Assembly (NCBI RefSeq): GCF_003590095.1
Contig: NC_039489.1
Span: forward strand, 2,914,001-2,978,000
DNA length: 64,000 bases
Reading direction: 5' to 3'
Source: Trichoplusia ni
Lineage: Eukaryota; Arthropoda; Insecta; Lepidoptera; Noctuidae
The notes beneath the pieces were generated by a model, which saw only the letters and a program-made list of their open reading frames with translations, was not told where the DNA came from and did no database searches. Within the stretch, counting starts at the first letter, position 1; each line of letters opens with the position of its first letter. Position numbers and translations under genes: made by a program. This document shows, piece after piece, positions 1-10,220 of this stretch.

Positions 1-1632
1 TTTTGTAAGCCGACTGTATCTCTTTAACTTCAGAGACAACATAATGAGCTCTAAATTAGCACATGTACGACTTATCTTGGAAATCTATGACCTATAAAGT
101 AGATTTTATCTCAATAAAACTATTTACGCGGGTGGAACCGTACAACTGGGACGCTGGGACTGGCCTGTAAGAAAGTAAATATACGCAATATAATATTGTA
201 ACTAGTAATGTTTAAAATCCGGGACTGTATTATAAAACCAGGATTGGAACACGATGCCATTCTATTTTTGTTTTTATTCTACCTACTTTGGTATATTTGA
301 CAGTTAACGTCGGCCATTTGCAATCTAGGTGCCATTTTTTTTCTAGCACAATTTATTTACTATCTTTAACGGAGACATTAAATATCGTCATACATGAAAG
401 TGACGTTTTCCCATTTGAAGAATGATCAGTTCAAAGAGGTCCAGACTTTTTTCATTAGAGGTCTAGGTACAAATAGAACTGACTAGTAACATTATGTGTC
501 TGGACAAAATAACGCGCTCCAGGCAGTCTGACAGTTGTACCTATTCTATTTGCAACACAACACACATGGTGGCACATAAATAATATTGTTATCGTCTGCG
601 TACTATGCAACTTGCTAACGAGTGCAGGCTCCTACGCAATACATGTTTTATCATTCCCGCTGTCAGCGTTTTTTATCTAATCTGAAAGTAAACAGTAGAA
701 AGGGGTTTAATATTCGTAGTTAGGGTATCTGATATAGGCTAGCGCTAGAACTAAGGAGTTATATTTAACTCTCCAACCATGTAAAATAATTATCTTGCTG
801 TAGGTACATGCGCCAAATAAAAGACTTATGTTTTTTTTCCGAAAGTTGGCACCCTTTGAGACGATGACACTATATTTTCAACTTAACGATTTTACCGGCC
901 ACATTTATACACATAGATTGTCACAAATACTCGACAAATAAGGTTACTACAACCTACGCATATTATAAAAAAATATTAAATTAACATATAAATAAGGTCC
1001 GTATACTTGAGCCCAATGTAATGCCGATTTACATATTAGCAGATATTTAAACTTGGTTACATGGTCCCTAAGTATATTATTAAATGATCTTGTATTACTG
1101 GCCACCCACAAACGTCAAGACAGCTTTAAGGTAATTTCGAAATGTCGCCGTTGTCATTTTTGTATGAATATTTCGAAATAGGAATCTGTCAGGTATTGTC
1201 ATAGTTTATGTAATAGGAGCCATTGAAGCCATTCTAACCGGAGGTATGACTTTGCTTTGTTAGGCAAATGTTGATGGAATTCTGTGGTTTACTGCAAACT
1301 ACAATATACTGTTGAACTTGATTTTACACAGAATCACCTTGCCCACAGTAAAACCGTATGAAATATTTACCTATACAAACTTGTACTGTAAATACGTAAC
1401 TGTTGGCTCTAAGATCAAAGCTTATTTCGCAGAACTTTTGTGATAAATTATATTGTAGCAATAAATATTCATGTTGTAATCATTTACGACGGTAACTTAT
1501 TTTTCTGACATTAGTCAACCTTAACAACGTTGTTCGCTAATAACATAAGTTTAGTCGGAGGAATAAAGTATAAAACTTGTATAACTATAGTCAAAGGTTG
1601 TGTCTACCTGTTAAAGTTTCAAGTAACCATAG

Positions 1633-1730
1633 CTCGGAGCAGGCAGCGCGGTCGGTGGCCCGTGCCCGCAAGGACGTTGGTGCGCGGGCGGAGGCAACGT
1701 TCGACAACTTCTTGGCCAATCAGAGCGATC
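1633..1730. other. GC-rich patch with a CCAAT motif, copy A
   Basis: The patch carries GGCCAATCAGAGCG near 1713-1726, a good match to a CCAAT box, in otherwise AT-rich DNA. It overlaps the coding-like frame, so the CCAAT match may be chance within coding sequence. The same patch recurs 17124 bases downstream. Confidence 0.3.
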
Positions 1731-1744
1731 CGTTTTATGTGTGA
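1643..1744 (+). CDS. Coding-like exon of an unidentified gene, copy A
   Basis: A GC-rich island reads as an alanine- and arginine-rich helix-like peptide that ends in FLANQSDPFYV followed by TGA at 1742-1744. Of the 32 codons before the final GTG, 23 end in G or C, like the semaphorin exons and unlike the AT-rich surroundings. Possible acceptors are the AG at 1641-1642 (phase 0) or 1631-1632; both have weak pyrimidine tracts. GTGAGT at 1741-1746 is a good donor, so this may instead be an internal exon ending at 1740. I do not recognise the protein and found no partner exons in the window. It could be the last exon of an upstream gene or a decayed remnant. Confidence 0.38.
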   Translation, partial: AARSVARARKDVGARAEATFDNFLANQSDPFYV

Positions 1745-2263
1745 GTTGTGGCTCCGTACACTTGGTCAATGTTGCCAGAAATTATCCTTACTGCCTATAT
1801 TATGGGTATTTAATGTATTTATGGAATTTGGACATTTTAAAATGTAGATAAAACTATGTTTTTAAATATGGATGTTTCATAACAATTACGTTATCTTTTC
1901 GTTTTGTTTTATAAAGTATTGGTAAAAGGTGTTTTTAATTATTTGGGTCTTACGCATTTACATTTAGTTACGATTTTAGCATTTAATTAACATTTACAAA
2001 GTACACAAATTAAAATTTCGTAAAATAAAATAAAGAGAACCCTACATTGAGAAGGCCTTAACTACAAAAAAGTTCCTAGACACCCTCTTATTTAGAGCAA
2101 AATATATGTTGGAAAAAAATAAAAATGGTTTAGCATAAGATGATTTTATTTGCGACTTTTATGTTTACATAAAAATAAACAAAAATTTTAAATATCACAT
2201 TATGGTAAATTACGTACGGTAGATTATAATTTGACGCTGGTAGCACCGACTTTAGACAGAGCG

Positions 2264-2275
2264 CGCGCATGCGTG
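2264..2275. promoter_or_regulatory. NRF-1 (Ewg)-like palindrome, copy A
   Basis: CGCGCATGCGTG differs at one position from the NRF-1 / Erect wing consensus YGCGCAYGCGCR. It sits in a short GC-rich patch about 240 bases upstream of an initiator-like element, a position fitting a housekeeping or neuronal promoter. The copy B site is 19388-19399. The match is seen in the sequence; binding is inferred. Confidence 0.35.
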
Positions 2276-2507
2276 CGTTGTATATTGTTTATATTCCATT
2301 CACTCACACTGTGACGACGCGCTGAACGTGGAAGTTGTGTGTGATGTTGTAAACTTTTGTTTTTTTTTCGTATTCCGTCGACCACTAAACTTGCTTCTTT
2401 ACCCAGCGTTTACCTGCAAGTGTTTAACTTTTGTTATCAATTGTGATCTTCATTTGTCTTTTATACGTCTGTTATAAGTAAAAGCAAACTTGTTAGATAT
2501 TACGTTC

Positions 2508-2737
2508 AGTGAAATCTCTGCCGAGTGAGGTCCAGATGTTAGAAGAAACGGCAATAACCTCGTTTTGTGTCAACAAATAATAATAAACAGTGATCGGGAC
2601 AAGTTACACTGTGCGTTCGGAACAAAAAGTGATGAATTAAAAGATGTTCTAAACTGGAAATCCTGCCCGAGAATGGGTTTCGTTCGTTCATATTGGAACG
2701 TGAATATTGTTGCGACTTCACCTACATAACATTTATG
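2508..2737 (+). promoter_or_regulatory. Candidate core promoter and 5' non-coding exon, copy A
   Basis: TTCAGT at 2505-2510 matches the arthropod initiator (TCAGT). An AGATGT at 2534-2539 fits the downstream promoter element pattern but sits one base nearer than the usual +28. The stretch runs to ATG|GTAAGT, a strong donor, at 2737/2738. No long frame is open across it, so it is read as a 5' UTR exon. It could splice to the acceptor at 31841/31842, where the semaphorin exon has only 20 untranslated bases and so needs an upstream non-coding exon. That link is inferred; the exon could serve another transcript. Confidence 0.38.
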
Positions 2738-4129
2738 GTAAGTAAAAAGTTTTACGTCTTGTTTCGTAACTTACAACTTTATTTTTTCGGCCGCCGAGTC
2801 ATTTTTGGTGATGCCGTGATGCGCTTTTTTATTTATGCTTTTAACATTGCAAAGAAAGTTGGACAAGTTTTTTTTTAAGTAGGTAGGCGCTTGCTCTGAT
2901 GCAAAGACGGCGGTTTCGAAATTGGCGGTATTATGCCTACGTTGAATCGCTTTACCTAATGGTGTTTGTTTCCTACGCAAAATGGTATGCCATTACATCT
3001 GCGATTGCCAATCATTTACCTGTAATAGTGTTTGTGATATTTAAAACGACATTTGAAATATTATACTACTTACACCGTGCATAAGTAATGCTAACCGGCC
3101 TAGTCCTACCCACTTATTTACATTACAAATACCTATAAATTACTTTATCCGTGCAATTATTTAATTAACTCATTTATATTCGTCAGTTGATCTGAAATTA
3201 ATAATTTGCTAACAAGAGGACACGGTTATGCGGGTTTAATGATGTGTAATAACAATCCTAGTTTTACCTACTTACAGCTCCGTTTATAATTCGGAATGAA
3301 TGACAATACCAACTTAATCTTTGTTAGGTGCTTACCTAGACGTCATTCCTGTTAATACTGTCATTAATGGTATGGTTATCTATATGAAACTGACCTAACT
3401 TTTATGAAACTATAAGGTCAACGAAATGCGGTGAATATTTTTTGCAAATTAATAAGATCCTTCTATAGCTAAGCAAATTGCTTTAATAGTTATGTACCCA
3501 CCTCTTTGCAATGCGTACGAAATTTCTATTGCTGGGCGTTTTTTTAATTAAAAAGTAATGATGAGTAGTGTGGCCCGAATTATAAATCATATAACCTGCC
3601 TCCTTTCAAGCTCAATTGGTAAAGAAAAATACCGTTTTAGTCATAATTATGCTTGAAAGATTACCTGAGGCAATATTTCAGTGGACTATCACGTTTAACG
3701 TCGCTTTTTACCGGGTAAATTAAAATTAACAAGATTCTTGGTAGTTCTTTTGATTAGTTAACAAATAGTTACCTTGACTTTTTTTTTTAGTAAAACGTTA
3801 ATAGAACTCTCCATGGTGCTATCACATTTAACCGATGTAGGTTTTATTATTGTAATACCTTTATCTAGATTATACATTTTTTACGCCCAGCTCCAACATA
3901 GGTACTTTTGTATCCACAATATTTTGCTTACACGAATAACTAGAACTAGTTTTACAGTGTATTCCACGAAAAAGAAATAGGTTGCTAAACTTGCTACCTA
4001 GCAAATAATGCAAGCTATCATTCGTGAAATAAAACCTAACGATTTATTATCAAACTAGTTGTGGCAATGCAGTTTTCTTCATACAATAATTAAGTGACTA
4101 TGGCATAGCTACATGCCTTATAAATTCGA

Positions 4130-4306
4130 CTCAGTTGTGTCGAAGGGGTTTCAAAAACGTACAAATCACGTGCACAGAGGCACCCAAACTCAAAACAAGA
4201 ACCGTGGATCACACAAATGCTTGTCCTACGCGGGGATCGAACCCGCGACACGATGCGCACAGTGGTTTGGTGTGAAAACCTCAACCACTGCGTTATCCGT
4301 ACAGTC
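4130..4306 (-). repeat. tRNA-derived SINE, copy A
   Basis: On the minus strand the element begins near 4306 with a degenerate A box (AGTGGTTGAGG) and then a perfect B box, GGTTCGATCCC, inside a CGCGGG/CCCGCG stem, followed by a tRNA-unrelated body that recurs at 37451, 45920 and 52975. The cloverleaf is incomplete, so this is a SINE and not a tRNA gene. I recall this body from lepidopteran SINEs. Confidence 0.75.
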
Positions 4307-4862
4307 AAATTTGAATTATCAGCTTTTTAAGTTAGTACAGGTGTAAGATATTTCTCATTGGAATTTAAAATGCACGTGATGGTTTCGCGTACTTAAATAC
4401 CTACATTCAATAAAATAAATGTCCAGAACTGACAAACTTCGCTAATCGTATAAATAAAAAAGAAAGAAACTATATAGGTACTCATTGCAGCCGCTGTTTT
4501 AAACTGGTGCGAAGTGTAATTTACTAGCAATATGAATGTGATAGATAGGCGTGCGACTCAAGTGACATACGATGGGACATGACGAAGGTTTCCCGTTATG
4601 ATACGAGACCGACGCTCTATAAAACAATCAATCTCAGGTCCCGAGCTCGCACGCAGCCAGAGTGTGCACGAAAACGAAACAAACATTAATATAGAGAGAC
4701 TAAATAACGTATAGATAGTACACTTCTAAAGAAGTTTAATTATTGTAATAAAACTAGGTGATATCTACAATAACATACATATCTTCATGATTTTTAAAAC
4801 AGAGCTATTCTAAATATAAATAGCACCCATCACAAGTCCCTGCCCTGCCCTGCCTGTCCCAA

Positions 4863-4901
4863 GCCTTGAACGCGAACCTATGCAAGGTTCGCGTTCAAGG
4901 C
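4863..4901. repeat. Perfect 17-bp-arm hairpin followed by an A run, copy A
   Basis: Arms 4863-4879 and 4885-4901 are exact reverse complements (GCCTTGAACGCGAACCT on the left) around the loop ATGCA. They are GC-rich, are preceded by a short TGCCC repeat and followed by a run of ten A. No coding frame uses it. Confidence 0.9.
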
Positions 4902-4966
4902 AAAAAAAAAAGAAAAATTCAGGACAAGATTTGTAATTTACAACCATGCACGTTTAAAAAACATCC

Positions 4967-5002
4967 TAATCTCTATTTCGTGGGTTATCTAAATAGAGAT
5001 TA
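4967..5002. repeat. Perfect 12-bp-arm inverted repeat, copy A
   Basis: Arms TAATCTCTATTT (4967-4978) and its exact reverse complement (4991-5002) flank a 12-base spacer, just 65 bases after the GC-rich hairpin. Function unknown; it may be the end of a small mobile element. Confidence 0.8.
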
Positions 5003-6437
5003 CATAAAAAAATACTACACGAAGTCCAATTCATAACGAGAGCGTAACAGTTAGCGGTCTATCTCATATGTGGTCTGTGGTTCAAATCATGCAAATAGTG
5101 AATGCAATGAATACGCGTCTGAATCATTACCGTGGTGTGGCAATACAATGTAGGCTACACTTATTGATACCATGCTTTGATTGTAATCAATTAACATCTT
5201 ACCAAGCCATTGTTTGATTGCGTGTAGGAGGATGACACGTACAACTGTTAGTTTAAATATACATACAGAGATAGTAACGCCTTCGTCAAAGACGCTCGAG
5301 TTTAGTTACAGAGTCATGATCGAAAGAATGTTTTAGTATTAAGTTTTGACGTTTAAACTTTTTCTGTAGCCTTGGTAAGAAATCGTGGAAATTGTTATAA
5401 GCTTTTCTAAGGATTTTAAAGTAAGTTATAATTTAACTTTCAGAGATGTCGAATCTGTATTTTTTTCGTTTCTATTGCAAGAAAATGCAGCACAATATGT
5501 CAATACATCAATGATTTAAAATGTAAATAAGCAATTGAAAGTTTAACTAGACACTGCATTACAAAAGCTCCTACCAACTTCTAAATGTCTATTAGTCTCT
5601 ACGTAGTTAGTTTGAAAGTCAAAGGCCAGTGAGACGCACTGATAACAAAGATTAGAATTCAGGGATAATGTCGGATGGTGGCCGGTCAATTACCCTAGTT
5701 GTGTGTTCACGAAATATACTAATACGTGTAGTTTCTAATACCACACATAACATTATTATTTTTATGCTGTCCTGAACAAACCTTATCACTCTTTACTATT
5801 TTTCTGTTCTAATGCGCAAATCTTTCGTTTAAGTAACTACTAGTCTACTGATTGTTTGTACATTTTACAATAAGTACATTAGCAGTCAAATCCTGGGAAA
5901 GGTTTGCTGCAAAAATGCCAAAAAAAACTACTTAAATTTTTTGGAATGTCATTAGAAAGAAAGATATTGTATTATTCGTATTTTCTAAAATTGACTAAAG
6001 GCCAATACCAACAAGTTATTTTAAATTAAAATTGACTAAAATGCAATACATGTAATGGTGTCTCAAAGTGATAATTATTAATGATCAAACAAAAAAGATT
6101 GATAACATTTCTAGTATCGTGGGTAGTTTCGTGGGCAGTTCCTGACACTAATCTTATATGCACAATCAACTAAACTGTTACCTAATGAAAATTACTTTAT
6201 AGTAAGGCACGCAGTGAAATAAGCTTTTTTTTTGGAATACTTGGAATTGTATGCGGACATGACAGACCTTAGTTACTATTGTAGTAATCTTACACTTCTT
6301 TACTATCATTACACTTGAAAAGAACAGAAACAGTATGGTCCTTTATTTAAAACTGAGATTTTTATTTATTTCTTGAATACTTCTTGTAGTAATCGTCCAA
6401 TGGCAGACTTAATGCCAGAGGCATTCTCTACCAGTCA

Positions 6438-7437
6438 NNNNNNNNNNNNNNNNNNNNNNNNNNNNNNNNNNNNNNNNNNNNNNNNNNNNNNNNNNNNNNN
6501 NNNNNNNNNNNNNNNNNNNNNNNNNNNNNNNNNNNNNNNNNNNNNNNNNNNNNNNNNNNNNNNNNNNNNNNNNNNNNNNNNNNNNNNNNNNNNNNNNNNN
6601 NNNNNNNNNNNNNNNNNNNNNNNNNNNNNNNNNNNNNNNNNNNNNNNNNNNNNNNNNNNNNNNNNNNNNNNNNNNNNNNNNNNNNNNNNNNNNNNNNNNN
6701 NNNNNNNNNNNNNNNNNNNNNNNNNNNNNNNNNNNNNNNNNNNNNNNNNNNNNNNNNNNNNNNNNNNNNNNNNNNNNNNNNNNNNNNNNNNNNNNNNNNN
6801 NNNNNNNNNNNNNNNNNNNNNNNNNNNNNNNNNNNNNNNNNNNNNNNNNNNNNNNNNNNNNNNNNNNNNNNNNNNNNNNNNNNNNNNNNNNNNNNNNNNN
6901 NNNNNNNNNNNNNNNNNNNNNNNNNNNNNNNNNNNNNNNNNNNNNNNNNNNNNNNNNNNNNNNNNNNNNNNNNNNNNNNNNNNNNNNNNNNNNNNNNNNN
7001 NNNNNNNNNNNNNNNNNNNNNNNNNNNNNNNNNNNNNNNNNNNNNNNNNNNNNNNNNNNNNNNNNNNNNNNNNNNNNNNNNNNNNNNNNNNNNNNNNNNN
7101 NNNNNNNNNNNNNNNNNNNNNNNNNNNNNNNNNNNNNNNNNNNNNNNNNNNNNNNNNNNNNNNNNNNNNNNNNNNNNNNNNNNNNNNNNNNNNNNNNNNN
7201 NNNNNNNNNNNNNNNNNNNNNNNNNNNNNNNNNNNNNNNNNNNNNNNNNNNNNNNNNNNNNNNNNNNNNNNNNNNNNNNNNNNNNNNNNNNNNNNNNNNN
7301 NNNNNNNNNNNNNNNNNNNNNNNNNNNNNNNNNNNNNNNNNNNNNNNNNNNNNNNNNNNNNNNNNNNNNNNNNNNNNNNNNNNNNNNNNNNNNNNNNNNN
7401 NNNNNNNNNNNNNNNNNNNNNNNNNNNNNNNNNNNNN
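6438..7437. other. Assembly gap of exactly 1000 N
   Basis: A run of 1000 N, a round number typical of a scaffolding placeholder of unknown length. It separates the end of copy A from a retroelement that is cut by the gap edge. Open frames drawn through the Ns have no meaning. Confidence 0.99.
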
Positions 7438-7600
7438 TTTGTCAATGAGATTAACATCTACATCTTCATGACAATGAAGTAATGGTTAGTTTCGACGTAC
7501 AGTCCTTGTTTACATGCCTACCAGTTAAGGATTGTATTGAAATTGTTTCCAAGAAGCTAGCAGAGAACAACCTACCTCTAGAATATGCAGAACTTCTCGC
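7438..7600 (+). pseudogene. Frameshifted upstream part of the Penelope RT domain
   Basis: Three reading frames carry consecutive pieces of one protein. FVNEIN is read from 7438, then NEVMVSFDVQSLFTCLPV from about 7473 to about 7590, then the long frame from about 7597. A single intact gene would read all three in one frame. The breaks sit within 160 bases of the gap, so sequencing error at a contig end is as likely as decay. Confidence 0.7.
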
Positions 7601-8712
7601 ACTGCCTCACATCTGGCTACCTACTGTGGAACAATAAATTCTATGTACAAGTAGATGGTGTAGCGATGGGCTCGCCTGTATCCCCTGTAGTCGCCGATAT
7701 ATTTATGGAAGACTTCGAGGAGACAGCCTTAAAAACAGCTACTTTCACTCCCAGGTTTTACAAACGGTACGTAGATGATACTTTCACAGTTTTACCATCT
7801 AGTCAAGTAAATGCATTTTTAAAACATCTCAACTCCATTAATAACAAAATTCAATTCACTATGGAGTTGGAGGATAATAAATCTCTTGCCTTCTTAGACA
7901 TATTAGTTAAAAGAAATCCTGATCAGACCATAAGTCACACCGTGTATCGAAAGAAGACCCATACAGATAGGTACTTAAACGGTGAATCTCACCACCACCC
8001 TAAACAGTTAGCTACCGTGGGAAAATCTTTGTTTCAGAGAGCACACGGACTCTGTGATGACAGACACCTTGCCGCTGAGCTTCAACACGTCAAGCAAGTA
8101 CTGCGAGACAACAAGCTCCAAGTTCCACGGCCCCGTCACAGAAACCGAGTGAAGCCAGCCACTGTTGATCGTTTGCCTGCTGTACTACCATACGTCAGAG
8201 GAGTCACTGACAAGATTGGTTACATCCTGAAGCGAGCTTCAATTAAAACATACTTCAAGCCGCCCAAGAAGATTAGCCAGTCCTTACCATCCGTCAAGTG
8301 TCACATACCTCTACAAGATGCAGGAGTATACAAACTAGATTGTGACTGCGGCCTCTCTTACATCGGTCAAACCAAACGAAGCATAGGGACCCGCGTTAAA
8401 GAACACATAGCTGACGTGAAACACCGCCGCTCAACGAAGTCTGCAGTCGCCGAACATGCTGAAGGTTCCAGCCATTATATTAGATTTGACCAACCACAGA
8501 TCCTCGCTAAAGAATCCAAATTCCTACCTAGGATGTTTCGCGAGGCTATTGAGATTAAAAAACACCCTAATTTCAATAGAGAAGATGGCTGGAAGATATC
8601 ACCTACTTGGGATCCAATAATAAATAAACTCAAGGCCAAACCCAAGAGCAGCGCTGCAAGACATCAAGACACAGTGAGCTCATACTGCGTAGGTCGGACC
8701 ACAAATAATTAA
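7585..8712 (+). CDS. Penelope-like RT (C-terminal part) with GIY-YIG endonuclease, partial
   Basis: An uninterrupted 375-codon frame. Residues 8-40 match the reverse transcriptase stretch with DGVAMGSPVSP. YVDD at 62-65 is the catalytic motif. Residues 100-115 (LAFLDILV) resemble the segment that follows it in this family. The C-terminal GIY-YIG nuclease starts with GVYKL at 247, has SYIGQTKR at 258-265 and a candidate catalytic glutamate in REAIEI around 319-324. Intact Penelope-like proteins are much longer, so the N-terminal half is missing. The first ATG here is not the true start: the RT reading continues upstream in another frame (NEVMVSFDVQSLF from about 7473). Such enzymes prime reverse transcription at the nick made by the nuclease. 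Confidence 0.88.
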   Translation: MQNFSHCLTSGYLLWNNKFYVQVDGVAMGSPVSPVVADIFMEDFEETALKTATFTPRFYKRYVDDTFTVLPSSQVNAFLKHLNSINNKIQFTMELEDNKSLAFLDILVKRNPDQTISHTVYRKKTHTDRYLNGESHHHPKQLATVGKSLFQRAHGLCDDRHLAAELQHVKQVLRDNKLQVPRPRHRNRVKPATVDRLPAVLPYVRGVTDKIGYILKRASIKTYFKPPKKISQSLPSVKCHIPLQDAGVYKLDCDCGLSYIGQTKRSIGTRVKEHIADVKHRRSTKSAVAEHAEGSSHYIRFDQPQILAKESKFLPRMFREAIEIKKHPNFNREDGWKISPTWDPIINKLKAKPKSSAARHQDTVSSYCVGRTTNN

Positions 8713-8773
8713 TTAAAATATGAAGGTAGAACGAGCAACATCTCCTGTCAAGACGAACGCCATCTCAGTCTGC

Positions 8774-8815
8774 CCGTGACCATGATACCTGCAAAGGTTT
8801 CGAAACGTCGGGAAC
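8774..8815 (+). ncRNA. Possible degenerate hammerhead ribozyme in the Penelope tail
   Basis: The order is CCC, then GTGACCATGA, a hairpin ACCT-GCAA-AGGT, TTC, GAAAC, GTC and GGG. This parallels a hammerhead with stem I (CCC/GGG), core CUGAUGA, stem II, core GAAA and the cleavage triplet GUC. The core here has a three-base insertion (UGA-CCA-UGA) and a G in place of C, so it is probably inactive. Hammerheads are established in Penelope-like elements; the assignment here is inference. Confidence 0.35.
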
Positions 8816-9653
8816 TAAAATCTAAAATTAAACCGCGATAAAATCCGTAAAAGTAGTTTCATTTCAATGTCTAATATTCGCGTAAACCTAAGAAACTGCT
8901 TTCTTATTTTTCTTCCTGACACCAGACTTTAGCCACAATTCGTTTTCTCGTGAATTCTCTTACACAACCTTCGTAACATTAGCCAGTACCTTTTTTGGCA
9001 CCCAAGAGGTCATCCCGCGAAACAAAAAAGGAAAGACATGTACTATTACATAAGAGAAAAGAGATAAATATATATTATTCGGTAGGTACTGTTATCAAAA
9101 TCATAAAACAGATTGAAAAATGTCAGACGTGTATTTTACAATCTTAATGGTTTCATTATAAGCTGTTTAAGGTTTTATTTATGAAACTAGCAATTGCTCG
9201 CATGTGTGCGTGAAGTTTCAGACGAAAAAAATACTAACCTAACCTAGATGGAAATTATCTCATAAAATATTTGTAGTGTTAGGTATAATTGTCCTTTCAG
9301 ATTTGAGTTAATCCTAGTTCTATGACAAGATATTTTTTTCTGCAATCATTGCTAAATTTTAAGCTATCTACAGTGACAAAATTCTTCATAACCGGTATAG
9401 TAATTTAGTCAAAGAGAACAAACAACATACAATCTTCAACATAATAACCTTACTATACTCTTGTGAAGGTGTATCTTTAATATATTGTTGGTAGTAGCTA
9501 TGAATTAGCAGTCTCACTATGCAAGATAAGCGGTGAGAGTGAAGCTGCGTCTGCGCAGACAGCAGATGATAAATACGTTGTAGACGTGAGATCATTGTTT
9601 ATGTTGCACGGAACAGAGACCTACCACGACATCTTAAACTAATACTGCTGTAG

Positions 9654-9710
9654 ATGTGTGAGCAAGACGGGGCATTACACTTCATAGAGCGCTATCTCTG
9701 TCCCACAACT
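9654..9710 (-). repeat. Palindromic dispersed element, copy 1
   Basis: Read on the minus strand it begins TTGTGGGACAGAGATAGCGC and ends with a partly complementary arm containing GTCTTGCTCACACA. It belongs with the similar palindromes at 16341, 33720, 34214 and 37821, all about 55 bp with a TTGTGG start and a complementary CACAA end. Probably a small non-autonomous element; class unknown. Confidence 0.5.
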
Positions 9711-10140
9711 ATTACAATCTTATTACAAGGTTTTGTGGTAGGTTCTTTATTCCTGGAAGCGAAGATAAAGTTTATGATGTAGATAATGTAAGTACAACAA
9801 TTAAAAAGTTATATTACTTTGAGGTTTTATGCCTGGCGACTGCGTGGGCCTAACATTACTTCTTTAGGTAAGAGAGTTGCAGCTGTGATCAAGACAGCAG
9901 TGCATGGCGTAGAGTAATTTCTCTTTAAGACTGTAGTACTTATGTTATAAAATATTAAAAATATAGGTTTTTACCCTGATCTTATGTTCCCTTAGTTTTT
10001 TTAATCAATTAATGTTGCTACTGTAACAACAAATCAAGAACATGGTTAGGCAACGGTTAACTCAGTCAGAGATTGTTTTTTGCAAAATCATTTTTCTATA
10101 GGACTGAACTCTTGTATGTATTAAGAATCACTGCTGTAAT

Positions 10141-10220
10141 TACAAGGTGTCAATAAAGAATATTCTAATCTAATCTAACTCTTAGTGTCTTGATTCCGAC
10201 TCGCACTTGACTCTTTTTTT
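10141..10220 (+). repeat. LINE-like 3' tails with a TCTAA tandem
   Basis: CAATAAAGAATATTC is followed by TCTAATCTAATCTAA, the short tandem tail typical of CR1-like non-LTR elements. Immediately after comes a second family's end, TTCCGACTCGCACTTGAC followed by a T run, which also occurs at 12085-12145. Confidence 0.45.

Larger units (their letters stand above)
1..6437. repeat. Copy A of a 6.4-kb direct duplication
   Basis: This stretch matches 17119-23565 base for base apart from small indels. The offset is 17118 at the start, 17124 from about position 1250, 17125 after about 4150 and 17128 after about 5770. Differences are nearly all one-base gains or losses in short homopolymers and crowd into the first 1.25 kb; the rest is virtually identical. 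The copy ends exactly at the N gap and begins at or before the window edge. The likely cause is an unmerged contig overlap; a real tandem duplication is the less likely alternative. Confidence 0.97.
7438..8860 (+). mobile_element. Penelope-like retroelement, 5'-truncated at the gap
   Basis: The element starts at the gap edge inside the reverse transcriptase domain and runs through the stop at 8712 into a non-coding tail. The tail contains a GNRA-capped hairpin followed by CGAAACGTC (8784-8809), reminiscent of the hammerhead ribozymes known from Penelope-like elements. The first 150 bases need at least two frame changes to stay in the reverse transcriptase reading: one between about 7451 and 7470, one near 7585-7605. 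The copy is therefore dead, or the contig edge is badly called. The right end is not sharply defined. Confidence 0.85.

Noticed and set aside
2771..3084. Overlapping 61-69-codon frames after the candidate leader exon
   Set aside because: They lie inside the presumed intron, overlap on opposite strands and show no recognisable motif.
4090..4346. Possible tRNA gene and overlapping frames
   Set aside because: The B box is perfect but the acceptor stem and D arm do not form; the sequence recurs as a SINE, so neither a tRNA nor a protein is called.
6373..7482. Long open frames on both strands across 6373-7482
   Set aside because: They are made almost wholly of N and carry no sequence information.
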